Shown in pieces: positions 34,400 to 46,617 of a DNA stretch of 64,000 nt. Location: the NCBI GenBank assembly GCA_905221605.1, contig CAJNDS010001824.1:240548-304547 (forward strand), read 5' to 3'. A model generated the notes under the pieces. That model was not told the DNA's origin and did no database searches. It was given only the letters and a program-made list of their open reading frames with translations. The DNA comes from Symbiodinium natans (taxonomy: Eukaryota > Sar > Dinophyceae > Suessiales > Symbiodiniaceae). Position 1 is the first letter of the stretch. Each line of letters opens with the position of its first letter. The position numbers and the translations under genes were made by a program.

Positions 34400-37190
34400 A
34401 GGGATAATGGGGAACATCCCAAACTAAACCCCGAGAACCAAATTAATGATGGGCAATCCAAGGGGCGCCGAGCAAGTCCAGACGTTGTGTGGCGGGCCGT
34501 GGGGCCTCCATTCAGCAAGTTGTAACTGAGTGTTGCCCCTTATACGCCCAGATGGCTTATAAACTATCGGTGCCCCCAGCCCATCCCACCCCCCCCCCCC
34601 CCCCCCCCGCAAAGAAAAGGCATGTAAACTTTAGGACCGCAATGGGGCACCAAAAGCAAGAAGTCGAGGGCCGGATATAGCCTGATAAAGTGAGATCAAT
34701 ACACTCTCATCTTCCCTATTTTGAAATGGTATTATTTACTGCTGCAAAACATGCTACAATAAGTTACGAGTTTGGGGCCCACTCGCCCCCCAAAACGAGT
34801 TTGCGGTTCGCGTGCCCCCAAACCCTAAACCCCAAAAACCCCAAACCCTAACCCTTATAGACCTTAAACCCTAAACCCTAAACCCTAAACCCTAAACTCT
34901 AAACCCTACTCCCACTCTCCGGGCCGCTTGCCTGACCCCCTCGGAGCCGCGCGACGAGCGCGGAGGAGCTCTGGGGCGATCCCACAGTGCCCAGCTCCAG
35001 GGAGAGGCCCTGATTGGGTTTCGGGTTTAGGGTTTAGGGTTTAGGGTTGAGGGTTGAGGGTTGAGGGTTGAGGGTTTAGGGATTTTCTTGCTTTAGGGTT
35101 TAGGGTTTAGGGTTTAGGGTTTAGGGTTTAGGGTTTAGGGTTTAGGGTTTAGGGTTTAGGGTTCCGGGTTTAGGGTTTAAGGGTTTAGGGTATGTTAGGG
35201 CTTTGGGGTTGCTAGGGCTTTTAGGGTTTCTTTGTTCGCCCTTGCATAGCTGCCGCGCGGTTCGTCCAGGCTTTGGCGTTTGGAGCTTTGGGTTAAAGTT
35301 AAAGAAAGCCCTTTCCAAAAGAGTGTTTACCACCTGTCTAGCTGGGAATTCGGATTAGATGGTTGCGAGCAAGGTTCCCAAACCCCCCCAACCTTATCTC
35401 GACCAACCCCAAACCTAACCCCACAAGACCCTCCAAACCGCGGAGCCCTCATAGCAAACGTGTGTAAGAATTGATACGTACTGTGAACAACAACAATAAT
35501 AATAATAGCAGTCAATATCAGAGCAATGGCAACTACTTATCAAGCAGTTGGCAAGGCCTGAGGTATCCCGAAGAGCTGGCTGCGAGATCGGCGGCCTGCC
35601 TAAGGAGGCTATGGGAGTCGCAGCAGGGACGTCATCGGTTTAGGGTTTAGGGTTTAGGGTTTAGGGTTTAGGGTTTAGGGTTTAGGGTTTAGGTTAGGGT
35701 TTGAGGGTTGAGGGTATAGGAATCCTATTGGGCCTCCAGTGCAATTTAGTATAGGGTACCATAGAAGGCCCATACAGGAGTGTGGATCAACCCCGCTGTT
35801 TGCTTGGATGACCCCCCCCCCTCCCCTCCCTGCTGCTGGTGCTCCAGCACATACATGCTAGGCAAAGGGGCCGAGGATGGCCCACACAAACCCCAAACAA
35901 ATGCATTTAAACTGATTTAGACATATGCACACCTCTGCACATGCAGACGTGCACTGCGACGAGCATGTACATAGGAGATCCGAAGCTAAGCAGGCGCGTG
36001 AAGTGGCGTCGGCTCCTACGGTTACGCGCGTCACCCGGCTTCGGGTCTCAGTGAAACCCCGCCAAGGCACAGAAAAGTTTAGGGCTAAGAATGAGTAGCT
36101 TTGGATACACTTTGAGGAGGCATGTACGGGAATTAGACACCTGAGCGCCCTTTTGCAGGTCTCCGCGCAACTGCCTCTCACCTTAGCACCTGAAACCCCG
36201 TTTTTCTTCCGGGGCTGCTTCTGTCTGAAACCCTTTTTTGCACTCCTAAACCCTTTACCCTAAACCATTTTACATCTCGCAAACCCTGAAACCCTACAAC
36301 TTGAGCCCCAAAACCCTCAACCGTCCGTAGGGTGCCTCGAGGTCGCCAGGCACCTCTCCAGTGGGTAAGAGCCGCGAAAGTCGCGGGATGGCTTCCTGAA
36401 AGCTGTCTTGAGGGTGGAATGTTGGGTTTAGGGCTTTTTTTGCCACCCGACTAGCCACAGCAATGCGGGGTATATTGGTCGGAGAAAGGAGGGGTTTTGG
36501 GTTTATGGTTTAGAGGGCTTTTGGTCTTAATTGTGGTGTCTTTGTAGGGGTTTACAGCGGGCTTTGGGCCGCGGGTGACGGGTGCAGGTTTCGGGCCAAA
36601 TATCCCGACCTCCAGAGTTAAGTCGCTTGGTTTGTTGGATTTGGGGTGCAGTGTGAAGGTCGCCAGTGTCCACTTGATCAGCTAGAGGTGTTTTTTCATT
36701 GGACAAGCGGCGGAGGAGGAGGTCGCATCCTGAAGGGCCCGCAACTTTGGCACCACAACCCACACCTGTGCACGCCGCTGACCATGAATCCCTACAAGAA
36801 CCCGCTGGCAGTTGCTGACAAGCACTCTGACACTCCGTCACTTTGTGCTTCTTGCAGAACGGAGCACGACGGCTGCACTGAGCAGCACAGCAGCTAGCTC
36901 AAACTCCTTAGAATGTTCAAGAAGAGGTAGAGAGAGAGAGAGAGAGAAAGAAAAAAAAAAGGAACGAGAGAAACAGGGAAAGAAGGAAATAAGTAAGGAA
37001 GGAAAGAACAAAAAGAAGGAACTTGAGACACAGAGAAAGAGAGAGAGTGAGAGACAGACGCGCAAGAAATGCGGGAGGAGATCAGTTTGCTCTCGCTATT
37101 CTCGCATCTAAGTACTAATATAATAGCATAAACGTCATGACGACATAATGCCATTAAAAACACTAACAACAACAGAATATTATGTTACTA
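34400..37190. other. Gene-poor, repeat-rich stretch
   Basis: It holds a C-run (34581-34608), telomere-type arrays of both orientations (34863-34910, 35022-35190, 35638-35700), a purine-rich GA tract (36924-37060) and one copy of the TTTTTTGCCACCCG motif near 36432. No gene could be supported. Confidence 0.4.
35022..35190 (+). repeat. Long telomere-type array with variants
   Basis: TTTAGGG units interrupted by TTGAGGG variants and a short unique insert, about 170 bp in all. Confidence 0.85.
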
Positions 37191-37205
37191 GTAGGGTAAG
37201 CGAGC

Positions 37206-40180
37206 GTCGCTCAGCCGCTGCAGGAACCCCGACTGAAACCCACCGTGCCACTGAAGCATTTTGCAGATTATGAAGGCCTCCATGTACTTCACCTGAGATC
37301 AGTTTTGTAAGGGTTTAGGGTTTAGGGTTTAGGGTGTAGGGATGCAAAAAGGGTGTTGGGTCATCTGGGAAGCCATGGCTAGGCAAATTCTTGGCTCAAA
37401 CATGTCTGCATGCCCTTTCAGCCACTTGCTTCTCGGTGGATGAATGCTGCAGCGGTGCGATGTAGAACCCAGCGTTGACGAACTGGAACGCTTCTCGGGG
37501 ATCAAACACGGTGATGTTCACGAAGAAGAGGATCTGAGACATGATGACGGCACTGGCGACCTCCCGGAGCTGATCCATGGCAACCACACGCTCGCACAAA
37601 AAATCTCAATGAAGCAAACAAAGCTGCATTCACGACCAGCTCTCATCAATCATAGACCAAGCTAAACCAAAACAAGGAAACCACACAACCACCTACATAC
37701 ACAGAGGCATTTTGCCTCGTTTACTCTTGAACTCTTGTATACCAGTGTACCAATAGCATGTGTGATCCGCGTGCCTGGGGGGACTGATGAATAATGCTTG
37801 TGCTCCCCAAAATATGTGTACCTTTTGCTGCCAACCTGTTGTCTAACTTTTTTCTGGCAAAGTCGAAAGCCCCGACTTTCTCCCGGAAAGCAGAAACAAA
37901 CGTTGTTGCAATGAACGAAAGCAACAACCACACGCATTTTCATGTGGGAACACGCACAGACAGACAAAACAATTGCAAAGCCAGCACAAACCAAAACAAG
38001 CCCAAACACAACAAGGATACTGGAAACTTCAAGACAGATGAAAAAACAGCAACGGCATGCAAACATGCAGACAAACGTGCAAACACAGACACGCGCTCAT
38101 CACCTGACAGAATGATGCTTGCCGGCCTGGCTCCAGGCGTGGCGGCAAGATAGCCGCCGACGTGTCCAGCCCCACAGCGTGGGCATCAGAAGCAGCAGGA
38201 CGCTGGTGGTTACATCGCCCATCCACAGGAAGAGGAGCGGATTGCACTTGTCGAAGTGGACGCAGTGCAGTAGAAGGCACAAGGGGAGCCTGCAACCAGG
38301 CTCAGGTAGCTTGGGGTTGAGGGTTTAGGGTTTAGGGTACCAGCGCTTCGGTAACAAGTACTGTGGCAACTGCACCTGGTCAGGATCTCGATGAAGTAGT
38401 GTATCTGGACCAGTTTCTTGTGGGTGCGAACGAAGGCGTCATCCACCCAGACATAAAGCACCACATCCTTGCGGCTCGCAATATCTGGCAATCTTTCGCT
38501 ATATCTCGCCGTGTGAGTGCTAATGCAGCTAGGCTCCCAGCAGCTCTTACACACCATATCATATACCCTCACACCCATACAACATCACACAACTCAGGGC
38601 TGTGTGCACCGGATAAGTGGGCTCTGCAACTGGGCCTCTCAACTCCCAACCTCTTATGGCAGCCGGACGTCGGCACACGCCATGGCCAAGCAAATGATGC
38701 CCACGGCCAGCGCTGATGCTTCTGCGGTGTAGTTGCCATCCCATGCGTGTGGCGCCTGCGCGATTTCGCGGAGCCATGCCTCACACGCCAGAGTGCCAGA
38801 GGGCTGCAGAAGAACAACAGGCATGCTATGAGCATGTGCGAGCCTTTGCTCTTTTCTGACCTTAACCTAGCTGCAGCCAATAGCTGCATGATGCTTGGTT
38901 TTCCAGATCAGGGTTCCTTTCGAGGGCTTCGTTTCGCAGAAAGGAAATAGGAAACACCAACATAGCCGACTTTGCCTCGAAACAAATTTGCCAAGAAGAC
39001 CATCCTTCAGAACAAGCCCCAATCCTAAGCCCGAACCGCCCTAAACCCTAAACCCTAAACCCTAAACCCCCAAACTCCAAACCTTAAACTCTATCTTTTC
39101 GGTTCCGCAGCCGAGGTGCCGAGTGCACAATTGCCGACCTTGGTCCGCTCCCAACCCGTCAACTCTCATCCACCTAACTCATATAGGGGTTTCCGAAAAA
39201 ATCCCTTTTGGGGGGGTCCCTTAAAGGGGATTTCATTTTCTATTTGCCCATAGATTGCCTCCCCCGCAAAACACGACAGCCCCTAGAGTTTTTGTTGGGG
39301 GCGTGTTCAAAGCAGGGGAGAGGATGACATGTTTTGGGGGGAACAACATACGAGACCCTGTTCTAAGAAGCCTATCTATCAGGATTCTATCAGGGGGATC
39401 CTACTAACAACCCCCAACAACCCCCATGCGCATTCAAGCTACAGGAGGATCAAAGGTAAGCTGGCAATCGTCAGCTTCCGAAGACCACGCATCAGATTCT
39501 CACCGTACCGGCTCCCTTTCATCTCAGCCATTGCCTGGCGCCTGGAGCGCCGAGCTAGAGCTGCGGCTGCCGTGGGCCCATCGTGCGGGGAGCTACTGAT
39601 CACCTCGGAAGCAGGGTTTAGGGTTTAGGGTTTCGGGGAGACATGTTGGTTCGCAAGGCTCTTTGGGACATCTTGCCACGGCAAAAGTGGGGACTATCTC
39701 AGGCTCCCACAGATGCCACCGAGCTCAAGACATCCTCCTCACCCACGCCCCAACAGAATCCATCGCCGATCTTGTCCACCATTTCCACAAGAGGGGCCAG
39801 CTGGATTGCAGAGATGAACAACGCCAGACCCCAGCCATAAGGACGGTTTTGGCGAATTGCTGCACGGTGTCGGCTCAAGGTCAGGGCCGATAAAACCGTT
39901 GAAGCCAACGCTCCAAAGCAGAGAAGCCAGAAGCTTGTCTGTTGCACCTCTCAAGAACTCACCGATACAGATATGAGTAGGGTTATTCATTTATTCATTT
40001 TATGATTGTTCATGTTGCTGTTGTCAGTCTGAATCAGGAATTGCTAGCACTTCGTTGACTGCAGCGCTGGGCAACTGGCTCCTTCGTGTCCTGGCACCTC
40101 CGAAAGTCCCACTGCCAAGGGCTGAAGCGCAACCCCTTTGAGGTTAAACAAACACACGAAGAACATCTGGAGAGCTAGTG

Positions 40181-40231
<51 letters not shown>

Positions 40232-40330
40232 GCCGCCGCCGCCGCTGCTGCTGCTGCTGCTGATACTCTAGCTTCTGGATTGGAAGTAAGATGAATTGGG
40301 AAAGCGTGGCAGGGGCCTTTGGAGCACAAT
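37206..40330 (-). CDS. Multi-exon polytopic membrane protein (possibly XK-related)
   Basis: Several protein-like exons lie in series on the minus strand. They are about 40050-40330 (polyQ exon), about 39710-39947 (TM segment SFWLLCFGALASTVLSAL, then ISAIQLAPLVEMVD), about 39445-39610 (ending KLTIASLPLILL), about 38660-38803, 38376-38467, about 38127-38289, about 37443-37580 and about 37206-37292. Exons 38376-38467 and 38289 join in phase (EILT-R-LPLCLLLHC). At least five hydrophobic helices are present. The QLAPL and ASLPLILL patterns faintly recall XK-related scramblase-type proteins, but this is weak. It may be more than one gene. Confidence 0.4.
38376..38467 (-). CDS. Membrane-protein exon (DVVLYVWVDDAF)
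   Basis: Ninety-two bases between GCAAG and CCAG|GTGCAG. It ends in phase 2 and is continued exactly by the exon starting at 38289 after GTTGCAG, giving a polar loop followed by a hydrophobic helix. Confidence 0.55.
38660..38803 (-). CDS. Membrane-protein exon (EAWLREIAQ)
   Basis: After CTTCTGCAG the frame reads SGTLACEAWLREIAQAPHAW and ends in a hydrophobic helix (ALAVGIICLAMACAD) before a GTCCGG donor. Unknown family; assigned to the same locus by strand and position. Confidence 0.5.
39710..39947 (-). CDS. Membrane-protein exon with two hydrophobic segments
   Basis: It begins after GAGAG at 39948. One membrane helix, a basic loop (LSRHRAAIRQNRPYGW) and a second amphipathic helix follow, then a charged tail before a possible GTGGCATC donor. 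Confidence 0.5.
40171..40263 (-). repeat. CAG/CGG trinucleotide tract encoding polyQ-polyR
   Basis: On the minus strand (CAG)n with an internal (CGG)5 reads Q6-R5-Q16 in the frame LPIQKLEY...ALALQMFF. The alternative frame gives polyalanine. It lies inside a probable exon of the membrane-protein gene, so it is likely a coding repeat. Confidence 0.65.
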
Positions 40331-40599
40331 AGTTAATCACTTAATTCTTCATTGCCCTTCTATTAATACTATCATACGGGCTTTGTAACTAATGACTACT
40401 AATGAACCATTCATAATAATAAAGCCCGTGCAATAGCATACGGTAACATATACTGTATCAGCATTCCCGCGACCCAATCATAAAGCCTTTTGTCAAGCTC
40501 CTGGCTCCTGCCGAGCGGCCACGTCGAGCCAAGTACTCGACGTGCGCAGGATTTTCCAAAGGCTGAACAAATCGAAAAACCGGTCAGCGGAGAGCAGCG

Positions 40600-41100
40600 A
40601 TGCTTTCAAGGTCAGCCCCAGAACGCGCTGGAGCGTGGCATTCGATCTCCACCTCAGGGCCAGCTCCCGAATTCGGTGCTATACAAGCTGCGGGCTTTAG
40701 AAGGATTTTACTCCGCAAGTTTTTCAAGGCAACCGATTCCAAAGGGCATGGTCGGCCTGACCCTCTGAACCGGCACAAGGGGCGCCGCTGCCAAAGCACG
40801 CGCGTCGGAAGCGTCTGTAGCAGGCATGGCGCTCTGTGCCGGAAGCACGGGCTTCCGACTTCCGCGCTGCCCTGCTGCTTCTATTCGAACTTGGCTACAA
40901 ACTCTCAGTACCTTCGAAACACCCCGTGCGCAACGCAGGCTGACGAAGGAAAGTGCTGCGTAGTTACTGGTCTATATATACATAAAAGAATCCGAACGCA
41001 AGGAAAGATATTGACTTGCTCTCGTGCCATCGTTAGAGCAAGCCTCGCCTCGATTCACTTCTTCTCCCTACTACCGTGCTTGATTGCTCCTCCATGGTAA
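40600..41100 (+). CDS. Hypothetical plus-strand ORF (166 aa)
   Basis: Uninterrupted frame with no recognisable motif. The minus strand is also open in part (40584-40799). It may be chance in GC-rich DNA. Confidence 0.2.
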   Translation: MLSRSAPERAGAWHSISTSGPAPEFGAIQAAGFRRILLRKFFKATDSKGHGRPDPLNRHKGRRCQSTRVGSVCSRHGALCRKHGLPTSALPCCFYSNLATNSQYLRNTPCATQADEGKCCVVTGLYIHKRIRTQGKILTCSRAIVRASLASIHFFSLLPCLIAPPW

Positions 41101-41216
41101 CTAAAGGCGCTGCTCCTAAAACGCTGCGCAAGCACCGCGACAAGAGGAAGCAATGTCATGCAGTGGCAGCTCAGCGTCGCTGGCTGCAGAAAGAGTTCGC
41201 CGTTCGCCGTGACTGA
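41094..41216 (+). CDS. Small basic ORF (40 aa)
   Basis: ATG (overlapping the end of the preceding ORF) to TGA, with a lysine/arginine-rich reading (KTLRKHRDKRKQ). A TATA-like stretch (TCTATATATACATAAAAG) lies about 120 bp upstream. A 20-codon hydrophobic frame (41223-41285) and a 69-codon frame (41254-41463) follow closely. Origin unknown; could be a remnant of a small genetic element. Confidence 0.25.
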   Translation: MVTKGAAPKTLRKHRDKRKQCHAVAAQRRWLQKEFAVRRD

Positions 41217-41253
41217 TAAATTGTGACAATAGCAGCTGCTGGGGCTGGAACTA

Positions 41254-41463
41254 TTGGAGTCACTGCCGCATTACTTAAGTGGTAGCGGGAAACTTCCGGA
41301 CTACAACGTCCGTATCCTTACAACTCTCGCACTTGGCCGCGTATTCCGGGGACTGGACCAGAGCCAGAAATTCGGCTGCGGCCCTCTCTTCGTCTTCCTG
41401 TTCAAAGGACTTGCAGTTGAAGGACTATACCGATGGAAAGCTACAAACTTAAACTCAGGCTAA
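41254..41463 (+). CDS. Hypothetical plus-strand ORF (69 aa)
   Basis: Non-ATG start (TTG). The reading DYNVRILTTLALGRVFRGLD looks protein-like, but no family is recognised. It overlaps the short hydrophobic frame at 41223-41285 in another phase. Confidence 0.2.
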   Translation: MESLPHYLSGSGKLPDYNVRILTTLALGRVFRGLDQSQKFGCGPLFVFLFKGLAVEGLYRWKATNLNSG

Positions 41464-41529
41464 AGTCTTGGGAAGTACCTAGCTCATATCATCCCACACG
41501 AAGTCACGTAACCCCAGTGATATTTACGC

Positions 41530-43200
41530 ACTACCCTAAACCCTAAACCCAAAACCCCAAACCCTAAACCCTAAACCCTAAACACTGGTTGAACAAAGTC
41601 ATGCCGCGCAACGCGCTCCACACGCCCAGTAGAAAACCCGCGTCTGGTCTCCCAGATCGATATCCGGTGCCGAGCATTTGCCACCGAAGCCCCTTAGACC
41701 CTCCCATAAACCCTACTACAAAGCCCATAAACCCTATGACCCCTATAAACCCTACAATCCGATAACCCCCCCCCATAAACCCTCTAAACCCTGAACCCTA
41801 AAATCTCAAACCCTATAAACCCTGTTGCCGTACTGTAGGACAAGGTGTTTGCAAAACCCCTTGCACCCTCTTAAAACCTTAGATCTAACATGTCAAACCC
41901 TCAACCCTCTTAACCCTGGCGTACTGTAGGACCAGGTGTTTGCAAAGTCTTACTGTTGGTACCCCTATAGAATCCCTTTAAGGGTAGAAAGGGGGCATAT
42001 GGCACCTTATTCCCCAAACTCCCTACTAACCAGCAGTAAGTAATAGGCTGCATCTCGTCGGAGTGGGTCACTGTGAAGTTTCGGCTCTATAAGGCCCCTC
42101 TGATGGGGGTTTGGGTTACATCAAGAACCTGCTAGAAGTGAAAATACGGTCTCTGCAAGCACTCTCTCTCTCTCGTGCAGTCATGATGGTTTAGGATGGT
42201 TTAGGGTTTAGGGTTTGGGGATTCGGGGAAACCATGTAGGCGCATTCATGTCGAGTGTGCTTCTCGAGCCTGCTAGATGGTGGAGACGTCTTGATGAATC
42301 GACCCCCGCAATTCTTGTCTATATGGGAGTTTGCGAGAACAAGGAACCCCTAACATAGACCCCCCCAAAAAAAAGAAAGAAAGGATTTCCTTATAACAAG
42401 GATGACACACACTATGGAGCAAGCCACCATCAGGCCTGGTCAATGCGAAGGCGCTCGAGCATCTGTCCAGAATGATCATGTCACAAGCCAACAGGGTTCG
42501 GGGTGAGGCTGCTTCTGTGCAGAAGCCCTTGCCTTATCTGGCTTCAGACTCAAGGTGATTGAAGTAAATTCTTTTTGCATCCGGAATCCTGTGAGTGTTG
42601 CCAGAATCTGCCCCAGTTTACTTCAACCCCACACCCGCGACCCTGAACCCTAAACCCTAAACCCAGCTGCAGTGCAGGCAGTACCCAACGAGCCCAATAC
42701 CCCTTTTTAAAAAAGGAATATACCTCAAATCATATTAAGGATCCTCATATTATGTATAAATTTAAGGATTCCTTAGGGGTATAATGGGCTCTCTGGGCAT
42801 CAATGACGAGCGCCCTGCCCCTGCAATGGCAGTCTCGGAATCCTGCAAGCCACAGTGGCAATGCGCTTTCTTGGTGGCCACATCTGCTTTTAGCTGTTTC
42901 CCATAGGCGCCAAAGAAGTAGGCACAACCTCTTGAAGCACAAGAGGACTGATAGTGAATCAGAGGATGAGCTCCAACCTTTTTTGGGGAGCGCAAGGCGT
43001 CTCTTTTCCAGGGAACCCTAAACCCTAAACCCTAAACCCTAAACCCACATTTGAGTGAAGCGCGGGTCCTTGGCCAGCCTCCCATACCTTTGGCCATTCT
43101 CGACCTCCCCACGGCCGGGGCTCTTGGCATGAAACTGTCACAGCAACTGCAGGTTCTATGTGCAGGGGCTATGCAGGCTCTAGTGGCAGGACTGGAGTCT
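41530..43200. other. Repeat-rich stretch without a supported gene
   Basis: CCCTAAA and CCCTATAAA blocks (41535-41583, 41700-41830, 42641-42664, 43016-43046) and an inverted-repeat element at 42684-42797. A minus-strand exon-like stretch occurs at about 42420-42485 and another at about 42810-42960 (cysteine-rich). Neither is assigned. Confidence 0.35.
42684..42797. mobile_element. MITE-like element, family C
   Basis: Ends AGCCCAATACCCC and GGGGTATAATGGGCT pair, with an inner AAGGAT palindromic core. Other copies are at 50358-50467, about 53558-53652 and 60964-61073. Confidence 0.65.
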
Positions 43201-43251
43201 GGAGAATGAGTCGAGCCATCCCGAAGAAACCCAAAGCTAGAAAGTGCATAC

Positions 43252-43326
43252 TGCCTCCAGGTTCAGGAGCCCGGCGAACAGAGTGCCAAAGGGTCGCAAG
43301 GCCAGGTAAGCACGCCTTTCACTCAA
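43252..43326 (-). CDS. PI3K gene B exon: C-terminal helix
   Basis: Between TTTAG and GGCA|GTATGC, reading SERRAYLALRPFGTLFAGLL, which resembles the AYLALR helix that follows the activation loop in VPS34-type kinases. Confidence 0.5.
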
Positions 43327-46300
43327 CTAAAGAGGTTGCCAGAAGTGGCACAGAATGAAAAACGATCGAAACAGAAATCGCGGCCGCTCGAAAATCAGGC
43401 ATGTGCAAGGAAGCCTGGCTAGGGTGTAGAGGAGGTGAAGTCGATTCGTCGCCAGCAATGCTTGTGCCTGGCTTCATATCAACAAAAGTGTACTTAAAAT
43501 ATCTTAAAATATCTCAAAACATCTTACAAAAAATCTGAAAACAGTCTTAAACACCAGCAACGAAAATCGCACGAATGCTCCTCCTAAGCCCCCCGGCGAC
43601 TTGAGCGGGAAGCCTGACCTGCGGCGCGAAGGGCCTCTGATCAGCGAGCAGCTGACAGACAATAGCGGCATATGGGGGTTTTCCGGTAGGGTTTAGGGTT
43701 TAGGGTTTAGGGTTTAGGGTTTAGGGTTTAGGGTTTAGGGTTTAGGGTTTAGGGTTTAGGGTTTAGGGTTTAGGGTTTAGGGTTTAGGGTTTAGGGTTTA
43801 GGGTAGCTTCATCACTAGTGGCTCAGAAGCGAGGAGCCGTCAACTGCATGACCCGACACGAGATGCTGGCTTTGGATCTTCTCCTAGGAAGTAACCGAAG
43901 TCGATGTGGAAAAACCTCAGCTGTGGTTCAGCTTCAGGCGAGCATCAGAATCCCACTGCATCACTTCAAGGGATTGCCTTTAAACACGAGGAGGCAGAAA
44001 CGACCCTAAACCCCAAACCCCAAACCCTTTTTTGCAACTGGGCTTGAGGACTAGCCAGATTCAACTCCAGGCCCTAAACCCAAAACCCTAAACCCTTCAA
44101 GAAGATGCTGCTCAGCGCCGAACTCACCCTGCTTCGTGAGGCAGATGTTCTCCAAATGGCGATCTCCAAGGCCCAGGACCTGGGCCAAGGTTTTGGGTTC
44201 TGGGTTTAGGGGGGTTGAAGTACAGAAACAGAGTGCAGCTCAGAATGCTGAGATTCGTTAAAATTCGGGTGCCATATAAGGAATGAAGAAGGTGCTCACA
44301 GGAGGAATCTCTGTAGCAGGTGCAAGAGACCACGGAAGGCGGTAGGGGAGCGATTGCATCCGCAAAACAACCCTAAACCCTAGATCCTAGAACTCGAAAC
44401 CCAAAACTCTGCCTATGTTGAGCTGAGCCCAGGCTCAGCAAAGGTTTGCTTGTCGTGCCCGACTTGCTAAGGTGGCGGCGTACGAAACAACCTGGGCCAA
44501 GCTCTGCAAAAGGGATGGTGATATAACAACATAAAAGTAATATACTGCTGATATAGCCAAAAAAATAGTAGTAGAATAATATAGAAATATCGTTATGAAC
44601 ATGAGAATCTAATGATATCGTAATAAGACAAAGCACACTATTTCAATATATAAAGATATCATATATGAATTTCATGATAACATACGTAATGATATAACAA
44701 TATCAGAATACAGGTATGAGTATATAACGATATCGTAGAATAAACATGGTAAACCCTAAACCCTAAACCCTAAAACCCTAAACCCTAAACCCTAAACCGC
44801 TGTTTTGTCCACGGCAGTTTTTTAGCGGCCTGCAAGGTTCAAAGCACATTCGCCCCCAGGATCGCGGCGCACCCAGCTGCGACCGTCCCACAGAAGTTGT
44901 CCATGACCTAGAGAGGGTTTAGGGTTTAGGGTTTGGGGTTTAGGGTTTAGGGTTTAGGGTTTGGGGCTTAGGGTTTAGGGTTCAGGGTTAAGGGTTTAGG
45001 GGTTAGACCTCCGGAGATGCACGCCAGGGCAGTCTCAAAGGAAGAACGACAGCCTAAATACCCTGGTTGCTGAGTAACCTGGGCCAAAAAAGGCTCACCT
45101 TTCAAGTATGGTTGGATTACATATACCCCAGAAGGTTAAAGGCTACCTACTCCGCTACTGAGATCCTATAAGACTGCCCTGCACTCGTTGTGCCCCACTT
45201 TTGTCATCAGCTGCAAACACACCTCCAAAGACCCATTGGGGCAAGGAGCCTTGGTCTGGGCCCAATGCTTCTTAGACCCTAAGTGCCCCCCGTCTTTAGA
45301 GCCTCCGTAACCCCAACATGGTCAGCTCTCTGGATTTCTGGCCCTTTTTTGCTCCGTTTGCAGCCCTGAACAAAACCCTAAACCCCTGTTAAACTCGGGG
45401 GGGCCCAGGTCTTTTTTGCTTGGGGGCACCCGGCGGGGGGGGGGGGGGGGGATGGGGTGGGTGAACCATCTGCTGAGAGCATGACCTGGTCGAAGGTCAA
45501 ACCAGGGAGCCTTGGAACGAGCGATTTTAGAGTTTAGGGTTGATGGGGTTCTTTGCCACCCGCCAAGCAGACACCCCGCACTGCAGGGTAACATTAATTT
45601 TATGGTTTAGGGTTTTGGGCCCGAGTTTTCTTTTTCCCGGCCTCAGGGCTGGTAAGGGTTCATTCAAGTTTGAGGTTCAGGTTTATGCACAGCTTACCTT
45701 GAGGGCCCCAAACATGGGAGTGTTGGATGCCAGACCAGCAGGCGTCGTGTTCTTCCAATATACGTAAAAATGACACAACCAAAATACAATGTAAGAAAAA
45801 ACTTATACGTATATACATATACATATACATAATAAATAAATAACTATATATATATATATGTATATTGTACATCTAGCCTAGTATGTCATACATGCTAGAG
45901 CAATATGTCATGCGGACAGCGCCTTGAGCCGCCCCCCCCCCCCCCCCCTCCCCCCCAACGGCCTTCAACTCCAGAGCTCCTCCTATTGCAAGCTCCCTGC
46001 TTACATAACACTCGAAAACTGCAGCTTCTTTTTTCTTTGCCTTAAACTTAAAGAGGGTGCTTATTTAAAAAAACTTTGCAGCTTCTTTTTTCTCTGCCTG
46101 AATTAAAAAAGTTGTGTCCATGCCCTCTTTGCATCCAAGCTAAAATCCCTAGACCCTTTGTTGCGATCGGCTTGCAACGTCACGCCGGGACAGCAAAACC
46201 CATTGCCCTACATCCTGGATAATCGGTGGAACGGCAGTTTTTTTCAGGGTTTAGGTTGGGTCTTTTGTGGAATGTAGGCGTAGGGTTGTTTCCTCTTCTC

Positions 46301-46586
46301 CACTGCGGCGCCGGCGTATGTTCGAGCAACCACGTGGCAAGGTCTCCTCGCGACCTCAGGCGATCTCATGCGATGCGGGATGGGCGGCTGTAAGCAGCCC
46401 ACTCAACAAGCCTTGCGCGCAACACTGTTTCGTGTCGCATGAGGAATTTTAACCGCTCTTGGCAGAAAAATGCTGCTCGGCCAAACTGCCGCTCGCTCAA
46501 TAGGTGAGACTGCTCATCTTTAGCTGCAACGAACTGACCAGAATCGAAAGGAGTCCTTGGTACGGGACGTGTCGATCAAGGAAACA

Positions 46587-46617
<31 letters not shown>

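Noticed and set aside
35970-36050. Possible 5S rRNA fragment (ATCCGAAGCTAAGC)
   Set aside because: Only about 14 bases resemble the 5S loop; the surrounding stems are absent.
43687-43804. TTTAGGG array as a chromosome end
   Set aside because: Unique sequence and exons continue on both sides and arrays occur in both orientations, so it is interstitial.
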